Part shown: piece after piece, positions 13,914 to 20,496 of the stretch
Numbering within the stretch: position 1 is the stretch's first letter
Layout: each line of letters begins with the position of its first letter
Source: Roseivirga sp. UBA6061
GTDB lineage: Bacteria; Bacteroidota; Bacteroidia; Cytophagales; Cyclobacteriaceae
NCBI GenBank assembly: GCA_002427745.1
Contig: DIYF01000169.1
Coordinates: forward strand, 19,749 to 42,672
Length of the DNA stretch: 22,924 nt
Direction: 5' to 3'
Notes under the pieces: generated by a model
Database searches by the model: none
What the model saw: only the letters and a program-made list of their open reading frames with translations
Told to the model about the DNA's origin: nothing
Position numbers and translations under genes: made by a program

Positions 13914-14234
13914 TCAGACAAAATCAGGAATGGCATTCCATAAGCCGAGCCTTTGATCTTTGGCCTGTCGCAGCACTTCTTTGCCCATATTGGTGACTTT
14001 AAAGTAGCGCTTGCGTTTACCGCCTCTCATCTTGGTGGCTTCGCCCATTTCTGATTCCAGATATCCTTTTTCTTCAAGACGTTTAAGTACCGTTTGCAAA
14101 GAGCCTATGCTCACCGATCTTTTGAGTCGTGTTTCCATTTCTTCAATGATCGCCACTCCATAGGCCTGGCCATGGAGGATAGCTACCGTGAGCATCACAA
14201 TTTCTTCGAACTCTCCTAAGTGATGTTTACCCAT
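13914..14234 (-). CDS. PadR-family transcriptional regulator
   Basis: A 106-residue protein that is almost entirely a PadR winged helix: LGEFEEIVMLTVAILHGQAYGVAIIEEMETRLKR carries helices 1-2, VSIGSLQTVLKRLEEKGYL the recognition helix, and MRGGKRKRYFKVTNMGKEVL the wing and the start of the dimer helix. It lacks the long C-terminal coiled coil of full PadR, as expected for the short subfamily. PadR proteins are usually repressors that sense small ligands and often control membrane exporters. It heads the transcript for three permeases. The pair of 20-bp direct repeats just upstream is the natural candidate for autoregulation. The start at ATG 14234 keeps the conserved N-terminus. Confidence 0.92.
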   Translation of the reverse strand: MGKHHLGEFEEIVMLTVAILHGQAYGVAIIEEMETRLKRSVSIGSLQTVLKRLEEKGYLESEMGEATKMRGGKRKRYFKVTNMGKEVLRQAKDQRLGLWNAIPDFV

Positions 14235-14243
14235 GATTTTAAT

Positions 14244-14322
14244 ATTTACCTTAAACGTAGTTAATATAGAGACAGCTTCCTAACAGATAAGGTTGAATTT
14301 TTACCTTAATTGTAGTTTTAAT
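14244..14322 (-). promoter_or_regulatory. Direct-repeat operators and promoter region of the padR operon
   Basis: Two copies of a roughly 20-bp sequence lie 55 bp apart: TTACCTTAAACGTAGTTAA from 14246 and TTACCTTAATTGTAGTTTTAA from 14301. On the minus strand this is ACTACnnTTAAGGTAA. The copy nearer the gene contains TACGTTTA (14252-14259 reversed), a near match to the -7 element, 17 bases before the ATG. Binding there would block transcription. PadR is the obvious candidate to bind, by inference from position. Confidence 0.6.
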
Positions 14323-14350
14323 TAAAATATAAAATGTGACTTCTCAGCCG

Positions 14351-14378
14351 AAAAAGCCCTTTAGGTGGTGTAGGGGCT
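14351..14378 (-). terminator. Intrinsic terminator after the DUF983 gene
   Basis: On the minus strand AGCCC (14378 down to 14374) pairs with GGGCT (14359 down to 14355), followed by a T-run (14355 down to 14351). It lies 15 bases past the stop at 14393. The stem is short and the loop 14 bases, so efficiency may be modest. It separates this gene from the padR operon promoter. Confidence 0.6.
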
Positions 14379-14392
14379 GTTTTTAAGGGGAG

Positions 14393-14752
14393 TTAAATTT
14401 TCTTCTTAGAGAAGATATACATCCAGATGATGCGCGAAGCTCTGAAGTTGGGGAAGAGTAAGATCACCAGAACCAATGTAATAATGAGCATGATCATGTC
14501 AACGGAAAGGTTGAGCCCCAGTAGCCAGATGACAAAATACACAGACATGGCCTGTGCAATGGTGAGGGCATAGCTGATAAACATGGCTCCGAAAAAGTAA
14601 CCCGGTTCACGCTCGAATTTGTATTCACACACAGGGCAGGTCTTGTTCATAACCGGCCCTTTGAATTTCAGGATATTGCCCCTTGACGCAAATACAGAGC
14701 CTTTTTCACAATTCGGACATTTCGATTTTACAAGAGAGCCTAATCTTGACAT
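14393..14752 (-). CDS. DUF983 zinc-ribbon membrane protein
   Basis: A 119-residue protein with the DUF983 layout. An N-terminal zinc ribbon uses Cys12 and Cys15 (KCPNCEKGSVF) and Cys39 and Cys42 (TCPVCEYKFE). EREPGYFFGAMFISYA follows and leads into a first helix, about 55-80, with a second at 84-101. The C-terminus is short and basic (RIIWMYIFSKKKI). The family is common in Bacteroidota and proteobacteria, often as a single gene, and its function is unknown. It is transcribed divergently from the AraC-type gene. A perfect -7 element lies 22 bases upstream, and a terminator follows it, so it appears monocistronic. Confidence 0.92.
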   Translation of the reverse strand: MSRLGSLVKSKCPNCEKGSVFASRGNILKFKGPVMNKTCPVCEYKFEREPGYFFGAMFISYALTIAQAMSVYFVIWLLGLNLSVDMIMLIITLVLVILLFPNFRASRIIWMYIFSKKKI

Positions 14753-14774
14753 AGCCGTTTCCTTAATTCAAAAA

Positions 14775-14782
14775 CAAAGGTA
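14775..14782 (-). promoter_or_regulatory. -7 element of the DUF983 gene
   Basis: The minus strand reads TACCTTTG, a perfect TAnnTTTG, ending 22 bases before the ATG. No good TTTG stands at the ideal 19-base spacing, so the -33 half is weak or absent. Confidence 0.5.
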
Positions 14783-14858
14783 TACTCACTGTCTGAGGCT
14801 TGCTACCATCAATTACTTCAATACTAGGATAATTCGGACATTTCTTTCAAATTGGATC

Positions 14859-15731
14859 ATGTCAGATATTCCTGTTTTACATCTGGACGATTTTCTTCTG
14901 AGGCAGGGGAAAGGGGTTTATGTGAACCGGCTGAAAAATCACCTGGTAGAGCATCACAACAAGATTTCCATTCCGCACAGACATGATTTCTATCTGGTTG
15001 TTTTCTTTACTTCGGGTGAGGGTATTCATGAGGTTGACTTTGTGCGACATGAGGTAAAACCGGGATACTGCTATGCGCTTAATCCAGGGCAGATTCACCA
15101 CTGGAAGCTATCAGCAAATACTGATGGCTTTGTTTTCTTTCATTCGGCAGATTTCAGCCAGACGGCTAACCTGGATGGAGGTGGTTTTACTCCTGAGACT
15201 TTTCCTTTCTTCTACTCGCGACAGAATAGTTCAGAAATCAGGCTTGATTCATCAAGGCAGCTTTTGCTCAAACCCTGGTTTGAATTACTGCTTGAAGAGG
15301 CAAGACTCAGCGCCCCGCGAAAGCTCTCGAAACAGCATGCACTGATCACCCTTATCTACATTGAACTGCACAGGGCTTATGATCCGGTGGGAGTAAAGGT
15401 AAGTGCAGGTGGCTATGGTGGATTGTTGAGAAATTTTGAGCTGGAGGTGGACAAGCTTTTCAGGGAGATTAAATCACCGGCTGAATATGCTGACAGGCTG
15501 AATATCACCCCCAAACATCTCAACCGGGTGAGCAATGAGATTTTGGGGAAGACAGCCACACAGGTGATTACCGACAGGATTATTCTGGAAGCCAAGAGGC
15601 TGTTGGCCAGTCGAAAATATACCATTTCTCAGGTGGCTGCTGAGCTGGGATATGAGGATTATTCCTATTTCTCCAGGCTCTTTAAAAAGCATCAGGGTCT
15701 GAGCCCAAGGGCGTTCTGTGAAGGGTATTGA
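14859..15731 (+). CDS. AraC-family transcriptional regulator
   Basis: A 290-residue regulator. The N-terminal cupin sensor spans about 35-120, with histidine-rich strands (IPHRHDFYLVVFFTSGEG, GYCYALNPGQIHHWKLS). The C-terminal double helix-turn-helix spans about 190-290: PAEYADRLNITPKHLNRVSNEILGK is the first HTH, and TISQVAAELGYEDYSYFSRL with FKKHQGLSPRAF is the second and the family signature. Ligand and targets are unknown. I chose the ATG at 14859 because the frame upstream runs antisense through the DUF983 gene and the cupin domain is complete from here. It ends 8 bases from the convergent small membrane-protein gene. Confidence 0.9.
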   Translation: MSDIPVLHLDDFLLRQGKGVYVNRLKNHLVEHHNKISIPHRHDFYLVVFFTSGEGIHEVDFVRHEVKPGYCYALNPGQIHHWKLSANTDGFVFFHSADFSQTANLDGGGFTPETFPFFYSRQNSSEIRLDSSRQLLLKPWFELLLEEARLSAPRKLSKQHALITLIYIELHRAYDPVGVKVSAGGYGGLLRNFELEVDKLFREIKSPAEYADRLNITPKHLNRVSNEILGKTATQVITDRIILEAKRLLASRKYTISQVAAELGYEDYSYFSRLFKKHQGLSPRAFCEGY

Positions 15732-15739
15732 CCTGTAGG

Positions 15740-15991
15740 TTAGCTTTTGGCTCTTTTTGAGAGTTCCAGCTTTATGTCTTTTGCCTTTTGACCATAGTAG
15801 ACCGCAAAAGGGGTGAACATGGCTACAAAACCGGCAAAGCCTCCCTGGGTTTCGCCCAGCAGCATGAATGTGAGGATGATCAGCATGGCGACTACCATGG
15901 CTCCTGTGAAAAGCCACGAGGCTTGCTGAGCCCTGCGGAATTTATCCTGCAACAATTGGGTAGAGATGGAACTGTAGTCTTCTTTTTTCAT
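15740..15991 (-). CDS. Small two-helix membrane protein
   Basis: An 83-residue protein with a charged N-terminus (MKKEDYSSISTQLLQDKFRRAQQ), two hydrophobic helices at about 24-44 and 51-70, and a basic tail (KDIKLELSKRAKS). Its start overlaps the stop of the preceding T9SS protein by four bases (ATGA), so it is translated from the same message by coupling. I do not recognise a family; many Bacteroidota carry similar short DUF-type membrane proteins. The ATG at 15991 is fixed by the overlap. A link to the function of its neighbour is inference only. Confidence 0.7.
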   Translation of the reverse strand: MKKEDYSSISTQLLQDKFRRAQQASWLFTGAMVVAMLIILTFMLLGETQGGFAGFVAMFTPFAVYYGQKAKDIKLELSKRAKS

Positions 15992-17286
15992 CGCATCAGG
16001 GTTACGGTGCCTTTTTGAGTGTGCCTCTCCCCAAAGAGGTCTGTATAGTTAACACGCCAGTAGTATGTAGAGGCGGGGGCAGGTTCATTGCTGGGGAGGT
16101 GTCCGTTCCACTCAATGTTAAGGTTTTGGGTGGTGTATATATTTTCGCCCCATCGGTTATAGATCACCGTTTGCATGCTGGTGATACCAGAGACCTTTAT
16201 GGGAATGAAGAGGTCGTTCTTTGTGTCGCCATTAGGCGTAAAAGCATTGGGCATTTCCAGAATGGCTTCGCAGTTATCGAGCAATATGGTTACCGTATGA
16301 CTGGTTACGCATTGGTCAATGGTCAGGGTGACCGTGTAGGTTCCTGCATCTGTTATGGTGAGGCTGGAGTTGGTTGAGCCATCCTGCCAAAGGAAACCAG
16401 CATTGGAGGTAGTAGCATCCAGTATGATTTCTTCTCCCGGGCAAATCATGAAATCTGTTGTGAGCTCCAAAACGGGAGCCTCCTGCAGAGTAACTTCAAA
16501 GGTTTCGGTGATAATGCACTCACCTACTGTAATATCCACGGTATACGTACCGCTTTCAGTGACTTCTATTTGGGAGGTAGCAGCTCCTGTGCTCCAGTCG
16601 AAACTCTCGGCATCTCCTTCAAGAAAGGCGCTCAGGTTAAGGCTCTCATCTTCGCATAGCACCAGCTCATGCGTTGCGGGAGCTGAAATTTCTTCTATCA
16701 CCAGATCGTCTACCAGAATATGTCCGTAATGTGGCTCTGTGCCATTGTATCTGCCTTCCAGCCATATGGCATTCAGGTCCTGGTCCGGAGTGAAGTAGCT
16801 CACATATCTGCGCCATTCTTCGTGATTAATTTCCTGGTGATCCACAATGACCTCATCGCGGCTACACAGGGCCGTACCACCACTCACACGGAGACTTATG
16901 GGGCCTGTAAATTGATTGATGCCTACCGCGGTGCCAAAGGTGGGTTCGCGGGAAAGGTACATTTCTACCCGGTAGCACCGACCTGCAATCAGAGGATTGT
17001 TGAGCACCTGGGCCAGTTCTTCACAGGTTTCCTGGGTAGCTGGGTTGGCTACATAATTGCGGCCCCTGCATACCATATCTATATACGTATCTCCGTCATG
17101 TGGAGGTTTGGTTACGCCCCAGGTACCGGGTTGTATGTCTACACTGCTGGATATGAGACAGCTGCTCCAGTTGTCAGGTGTACGCGTGCCGGGTATGCCT
17201 TCCAGTGAGCCATTGGTTAGGATTTGGCCAAATGCCGTCAAGGCAGAACATGCCAAGAATAGTATAATGAACAGTTTACGAAACAC
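15988..17286 (-). CDS. Secreted protein with T9SS type-B (CHU_C, gliding-motility-associated) C-terminal domain
   Basis: A 432-residue protein with a signal peptide (FRKLFIILFLACSALTAFGQ). Residues 25-200 form a carbohydrate-binding-like beta sandwich beginning LTNGSLEG. Two PKD-like or SprB-like modules follow (FDWSTGAATSQIEVTESGTY; FLWQDGSTNSSLTITDAGTY), each ending in a Cys-containing strand. The C-terminal CHU_C domain (MPNAFTPNGDTKNDLF, VIYNRWGENIY, YYWRVNYTD) marks it for type IX secretion and surface attachment. The usual NGDG is NGDT here. Cysteines are plentiful, as expected for an exported protein. The start codon is GTG at 17286; no in-frame ATG precedes it and the signal peptide needs it. 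Confidence 0.9.
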   Translation of the reverse strand: MFRKLFIILFLACSALTAFGQILTNGSLEGIPGTRTPDNWSSCLISSSVDIQPGTWGVTKPPHDGDTYIDMVCRGRNYVANPATQETCEELAQVLNNPLIAGRCYRVEMYLSREPTFGTAVGINQFTGPISLRVSGGTALCSRDEVIVDHQEINHEEWRRYVSYFTPDQDLNAIWLEGRYNGTEPHYGHILVDDLVIEEISAPATHELVLCEDESLNLSAFLEGDAESFDWSTGAATSQIEVTESGTYTVDITVGECIITETFEVTLQEAPVLELTTDFMICPGEEIILDATTSNAGFLWQDGSTNSSLTITDAGTYTVTLTIDQCVTSHTVTILLDNCEAILEMPNAFTPNGDTKNDLFIPIKVSGITSMQTVIYNRWGENIYTTQNLNIEWNGHLPSNEPAPASTYYWRVNYTDLFGERHTQKGTVTLMR

Positions 17287-17290
17287 TACT

Positions 17291-17321
17291 TAAATCTATA
17301 CAAAGACAGGCAGCTGTCAAA
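17291..17321 (-). promoter_or_regulatory. Promoter of the T9SS type-B gene
   Basis: On the minus strand TTTG (17318-17321) is followed by exactly 19 bases and TAGATTTA (17291-17298), a near-consensus Bacteroidota promoter. The -7 element ends only 4 bases before the GTG start codon, so the message would be leaderless or nearly so. Confidence 0.6.
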
Positions 17322-17362
17322 CTAAGATCTGTGGATAATATCCCCTGACGTACAAAAAAGGC

Positions 17363-18748
17363 TTATTCTTCCTCGTTTTGATAAAAGCCTCTGGCAATGA
17401 CATTGAGAGCAGGCTTGCCCTGGGTGCCGAAGGAGTTGTTGTCACCCATGCTGTTGCCGCGTGATTGCCACTGCCAGATGTGTACACCTGCAAACCAATC
17501 TTCTTTCCACACTGTGTTGAAGAAGGCCTGGTAGCAAAGTGCCTGTGTCTTTTTGGATATTTTCCGATAAAAACGATTCTGGAAGCTATTCCATTCCCAG
17601 GGAGCAATGCCTGCGTTAGGAGTGCTTTTGTAGCCCAGCTCGGTAAAGAGGATGGGTTTGTTAAAACGCTTATGTATGGCTTTCAGTTTTGGTAAATGAT
17701 TGGTCCAGCCCTGTTCGAGCTCTTCCAAATCGGGGTAGCGACTTTCAGCGATGGGGAAGTAGGCCTGAATACCGATAAAGTCCAGCTGATCCCAAAAGGG
17801 AAAATCTTCTACTTTCGCGTCCCAGTTAGCTCCATAGGTAAGCTTACCGGAATACACGCTTCTTACTTTATTGATGAGGGCAAGCCATCTTTCGGGCTGT
17901 TGCATGACCGGGGTTTTAAGCTCTGTACCAATGCAGAAAAGCTCAATACCCAGCTCTTCGGCCAGCCTGGCATAGTCCAGGATCACTTTTTCATAGCTGT
18001 CGAACCACTTCTCCCAGTCTGCTTCCGACTTCATTTCTATATCTGATCTCCAGATACCGCCACTCGTGTTACTCAGCCATATATGAGGTTTGAGCATAAT
18101 GCTGAATCCGTACTCTGCCGAGAGTGCCTTGATCTTCCGAAGGTTACCAAAACGTGGAACGGAGTCGTTTTTTAAGAAGCTTACCTTGATGGTGGGTTCA
18201 TCATATTCTTCCTGTGAGATATAGGGCACCAGGGTGAGCCATTCGAAATTATGTCGTTTCAGGGTATCCAGATCGGCCGTGTCTTCCAGCAGATCGAATG
18301 CATGAATGCCTCGCTGTTTTTCGTCTGTGTTGTAAAAATGGCGAATGCCCGGGCTTTGATTTTCTATGGTACGGTCCCATTGGTAATCGAACTTTTCGTT
18401 CAGCCGGTAACCATCTATCAGTTGCAGAGAGCCCCAGATTACCAGGCTGGGGGTGAGTAATTTGAGAGCGAAGCCTCTGGCAAATCCCCGGAACTGATTT
18501 TTCCGGAAGTCTCTTATCAAAGACCTGACGAGCACAAAGATCAGGTAGGGAATCAGGGTCAGAAAGTAGATGACTGTGAAACGAGAGAGATTTTCCAGTA
18601 ACTGTAACCAGATGTTGAAATTACTTTCATTCCCGAAATCATAGAGGAAGACCAGCCCGTAAAGTGAAACCACAATGATGAATGCGGTGATTACATACCA
18701 CCAAACCAGGGTTTTCAGTTCTTTAGAGACTGCTTTTCTGTTCACCAC
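17363..18748 (-). CDS. Membrane-anchored GH113-like glycoside hydrolase
   Basis: A 461-residue protein. Three predicted membrane helices (about 15-35, 57-78 and 94-112) precede a TIM-barrel-like catalytic domain from about 145 (GIHAFDLLEDTADLDTLKRH). FCIGTELKTP at 271-280 puts the likely acid/base at Glu276, and PILFTELGYKS at 365-375 the likely nucleophile at Glu370. These match GH113, whose known members are beta-mannanases. Conserved aromatic stretches (IMLKPHIWL, FIGIQAYFPI, FAGVHIWQW) line the cleft. Most GH113 enzymes lack a multi-helix anchor, so this may act at the membrane on a glycan or lipid-linked substrate. The start is GTG at 18748 or 18745; there is no in-frame ATG nearby. Confidence 0.82.
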   Translation of the reverse strand: MVNRKAVSKELKTLVWWYVITAFIIVVSLYGLVFLYDFGNESNFNIWLQLLENLSRFTVIYFLTLIPYLIFVLVRSLIRDFRKNQFRGFARGFALKLLTPSLVIWGSLQLIDGYRLNEKFDYQWDRTIENQSPGIRHFYNTDEKQRGIHAFDLLEDTADLDTLKRHNFEWLTLVPYISQEEYDEPTIKVSFLKNDSVPRFGNLRKIKALSAEYGFSIMLKPHIWLSNTSGGIWRSDIEMKSEADWEKWFDSYEKVILDYARLAEELGIELFCIGTELKTPVMQQPERWLALINKVRSVYSGKLTYGANWDAKVEDFPFWDQLDFIGIQAYFPIAESRYPDLEELEQGWTNHLPKLKAIHKRFNKPILFTELGYKSTPNAGIAPWEWNSFQNRFYRKISKKTQALCYQAFFNTVWKEDWFAGVHIWQWQSRGNSMGDNNSFGTQGKPALNVIARGFYQNEEE

Positions 18749-18752
18749 GATA

Positions 18753-18760
18753 TAAACATA
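18753..18760 (-). promoter_or_regulatory. -7 element of the GH113-like gene
   Basis: The minus strand reads TATGTTTA (one mismatch to TAnnTTTG) and ends 4 bases before the GTG start, again implying a leaderless or nearly leaderless message. No clear TTTG stands 19 bases upstream. Confidence 0.4.
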
Positions 18761-18775
18761 AGTCTAATTACAGAG

Positions 18776-18797
18776 ACTCAGTAACTGATGTCTGAGT
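18776..18797 (-). promoter_or_regulatory. Inverted repeat upstream of the GH113-like gene
   Basis: ACTCAG (18776-18781) and CTGAGT (18792-18797) are exact reverse complements 10 bases apart, lying in the -33 region for the downstream gene. It could be an operator. At 6 bp per arm, chance is not excluded. Confidence 0.3.
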
Positions 18798-18845
18798 TAA
18801 CCCGGGAATGAAGAGAAAAGCGTAGTCAGCTGACCTGTGGATGAA

Positions 18846-19688
18846 TCAGGGGATCCACTTGATGTCTTTGAAGTCAGGTTTACGCTTCTCAAGGAAAGCG
18901 TTGCGGCCTTCTTTGGCTTCATCCGTCATGTAGGCCAGACGTGTGGCCTCACCGGCAAATACCTGCTGACCTACCATGCCGTCATCCGTGAGGTTGAAGG
19001 CAAACTTGAGCATTTTGATAGAAGTAGGTGATTTGGCCAGAATTTCCTGTGCCCACTGATAGGCCTCATCCTCGAGTTCAGCATGCGGTATCACGGCATT
19101 GACCATCCCCATTTCAAAGGCATCCTGTGCGGAGTAGTTTCTGCCCAGAAAGAAGATTTCACGAGCACGTTTTTGCCCCACCATTTTGGCCAGATATGCG
19201 GAGCCATAGCCACCATCAAAGCTGGTGACATCGGCATCAGTTTGTTTGAAAATAGCATGTTCCTTGCTGGCCAGGGTCAGATCGCATACGGTATGGAGGC
19301 TATGTCCGCCACCCACAGCCCAGCCGGGGACTACGGCTATTACCACCTTGGGCATAAAGCGGATCAGGCGCTGTACCTCCAGAATGTTGAGGCGTGGCAT
19401 GCCATCATCATCTACATAGCCCTGGTGTCCACGGGCATTTTGATCCCCCCCTGAACAGAAAGCCCAGCCACCATCTTTGGCTGAGGGGCCTTCTCCGGAG
19501 AGTAGTACTACGCCAATGTTGGTGTCTTCCCTGGCATCCAGAAAAGCCTGGTACAATTCTCCTACCGTTTTAGGTCTGAAGGCATTACGGACTTCCGGCC
19601 TGTTAAAGGCTATGCGGGCTACGCCTCCACATTTTTTGTAGGTGATGTCTTCATACTCTTTAACGGTGGTCCAATTGATCTCGCTCAT
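18846..19688 (-). CDS. menB: 1,4-dihydroxy-2-naphthoyl-CoA synthase MenB
   Basis: A 280-residue crotonase-fold enzyme that cyclises o-succinylbenzoyl-CoA to 1,4-dihydroxy-2-naphthoyl-CoA in menaquinone synthesis, in the cytoplasm. Oxyanion-hole stretches are WAFCSGGDQNARG (75-87) and PGWAVGGGHSLH (121-132). The active-site segment KQTDADVTSFDGGYGSAYLA (148-167) is diagnostic of MenB. Asp151 stands where E. coli MenB has Gly156. In the family, the Asp form supplies its own carboxylate and does not need bicarbonate, so this is the bicarbonate-independent (Mycobacterium-like) type. The C-terminus (FLEKRKPDFKDIKWIP) is complete. Other men genes are not in this window, so the pathway is dispersed. 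Confidence 0.97.
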   Translation of the reverse strand: MSEINWTTVKEYEDITYKKCGGVARIAFNRPEVRNAFRPKTVGELYQAFLDAREDTNIGVVLLSGEGPSAKDGGWAFCSGGDQNARGHQGYVDDDGMPRLNILEVQRLIRFMPKVVIAVVPGWAVGGGHSLHTVCDLTLASKEHAIFKQTDADVTSFDGGYGSAYLAKMVGQKRAREIFFLGRNYSAQDAFEMGMVNAVIPHAELEDEAYQWAQEILAKSPTSIKMLKFAFNLTDDGMVGQQVFAGEATRLAYMTDEAKEGRNAFLEKRKPDFKDIKWIP

Positions 19689-19706
19689 AATTCAAACTTT
19701 GTGGAG

Positions 19707-19739
19707 CGAAAATAGGAGATAAAGATTTTGAGACACAAA
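19707..19739 (-). promoter_or_regulatory. Promoter of menB
   Basis: On the minus strand TTTG (19736-19739), 21 bases, then TATTTTCG (19707-19714), a one-mismatch Bacteroidota -7 element. The leader to the ATG is about 15 bases. Confidence 0.5.
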
Positions 19740-19767
19740 AAAGGTTTTGATTTTCTTTTTTTATAAA

Positions 19768-19796
19768 GGACGGTGTTCCTTAGAGGGACACCGTCC
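19768..19796 (-). repeat. 12-bp hairpin next to the REP-type transposase
   Basis: GGACGGTGTTCC (19768-19779) pairs with GGGACACCGTCC (19785-19796) over 12 positions, one of them G-U, around a 5-base loop. It lies 14 bases past the transposase stop. On the minus strand it is followed by TTTATA and an A-rich tract, so it is a poor terminator. A long GC-rich palindrome beside a REP-type transposase is the expected REP target. Confidence 0.75.
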
Positions 19797-19809
19797 ATGG
19801 AAAGCTATT

Positions 19810-20430
19810 TTAAAGAAAATAATGCTCAAGGTCTCTGCCATGGTTGGCATACTCCCTGTGCATTTGGATGAAGTTGTCTTTTCCTCCAAACCAGTCGAGG
19901 ACTTCAGGTCTGTCAATTTTGGTGGGTTGATCGTCCAAATGAATATGATAGGAGCTGTGTGGATAGTCAGTGAAATCTTCAACAAAACCGTGTCTTTGAC
20001 CATTTGTATGGATATACATCAGAAGAGTTGTCAGGTATGAGTTGTCGTTTATGGGGATTCTCAGAAATGGTTCTTCAAACAATCTACCTGTACGGTGATA
20101 GGTCTTGTTAATAGTAACCGCATAACTCTTGAAGAAACTATTGAATGCCTTGCTGATCAATGACTCAACAGGCTGTACATCTACTTCCCTGACCTTAGAT
20201 CGAAAGTGGTCTCTTATCACCTTCTCAGATTTTACACGGATCAAAAAGTGAAAGTGATTTTTCAGCAGGCAGTAGGCAAGTATCTGTACCACCGGTAGCA
20301 CAAACTGAAAGTACTTTTGGAGAAAGTATGAGTAGTTTCTGTCTTCCTTAAACAGGTCTTCTCCATTGATACCCCGATTGTAAATATGATAATAACGCTC
20401 CGGAAACAGCGGGTCCGCGTTGTTCTTCAT
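19810..20430 (-). CDS. REP-associated tyrosine transposase (RAYT, Y1/IS200-like)
   Basis: A 206-residue single-strand DNA transposase of the HUH class. YYHIYNRGINGEDLF (13-27) is the first strand and loop, and CLLKNHFHFLIR (54-65) has the HUH pair His59 and His61. FKSYAVTINKTYHRTGRLFE (100-119) and the helix MYIHTN carrying the likely catalytic Tyr139 follow, then YPHSSYHIH near 156-164. These enzymes cut and join at REP hairpins; they are usually single-copy, domesticated genes that do not move as ordinary insertion sequences. The reading frame is intact, so it may be active. It sits alone between menB and a secreted-protein gene, with one hairpin on its 3' side and none seen on its 5' side. 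Confidence 0.9.
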   Translation of the reverse strand: MKNNADPLFPERYYHIYNRGINGEDLFKEDRNYSYFLQKYFQFVLPVVQILAYCLLKNHFHFLIRVKSEKVIRDHFRSKVREVDVQPVESLISKAFNSFFKSYAVTINKTYHRTGRLFEEPFLRIPINDNSYLTTLLMYIHTNGQRHGFVEDFTDYPHSSYHIHLDDQPTKIDRPEVLDWFGGKDNFIQMHREYANHGRDLEHYFL

Positions 20431-20496
20431 ATACCAATATAAAAACTACCAGCCACCTTATCTTTATCAAAGTCAGTTTGTGAAGCTTTGTGACGG

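Noticed and set aside
14619..15731. Long form of the AraC-type protein starting at 14619
   Set aside because: The extra 80 codons run antisense through the DUF983 gene and its promoter; the cupin and HTH domains are complete from 14859.
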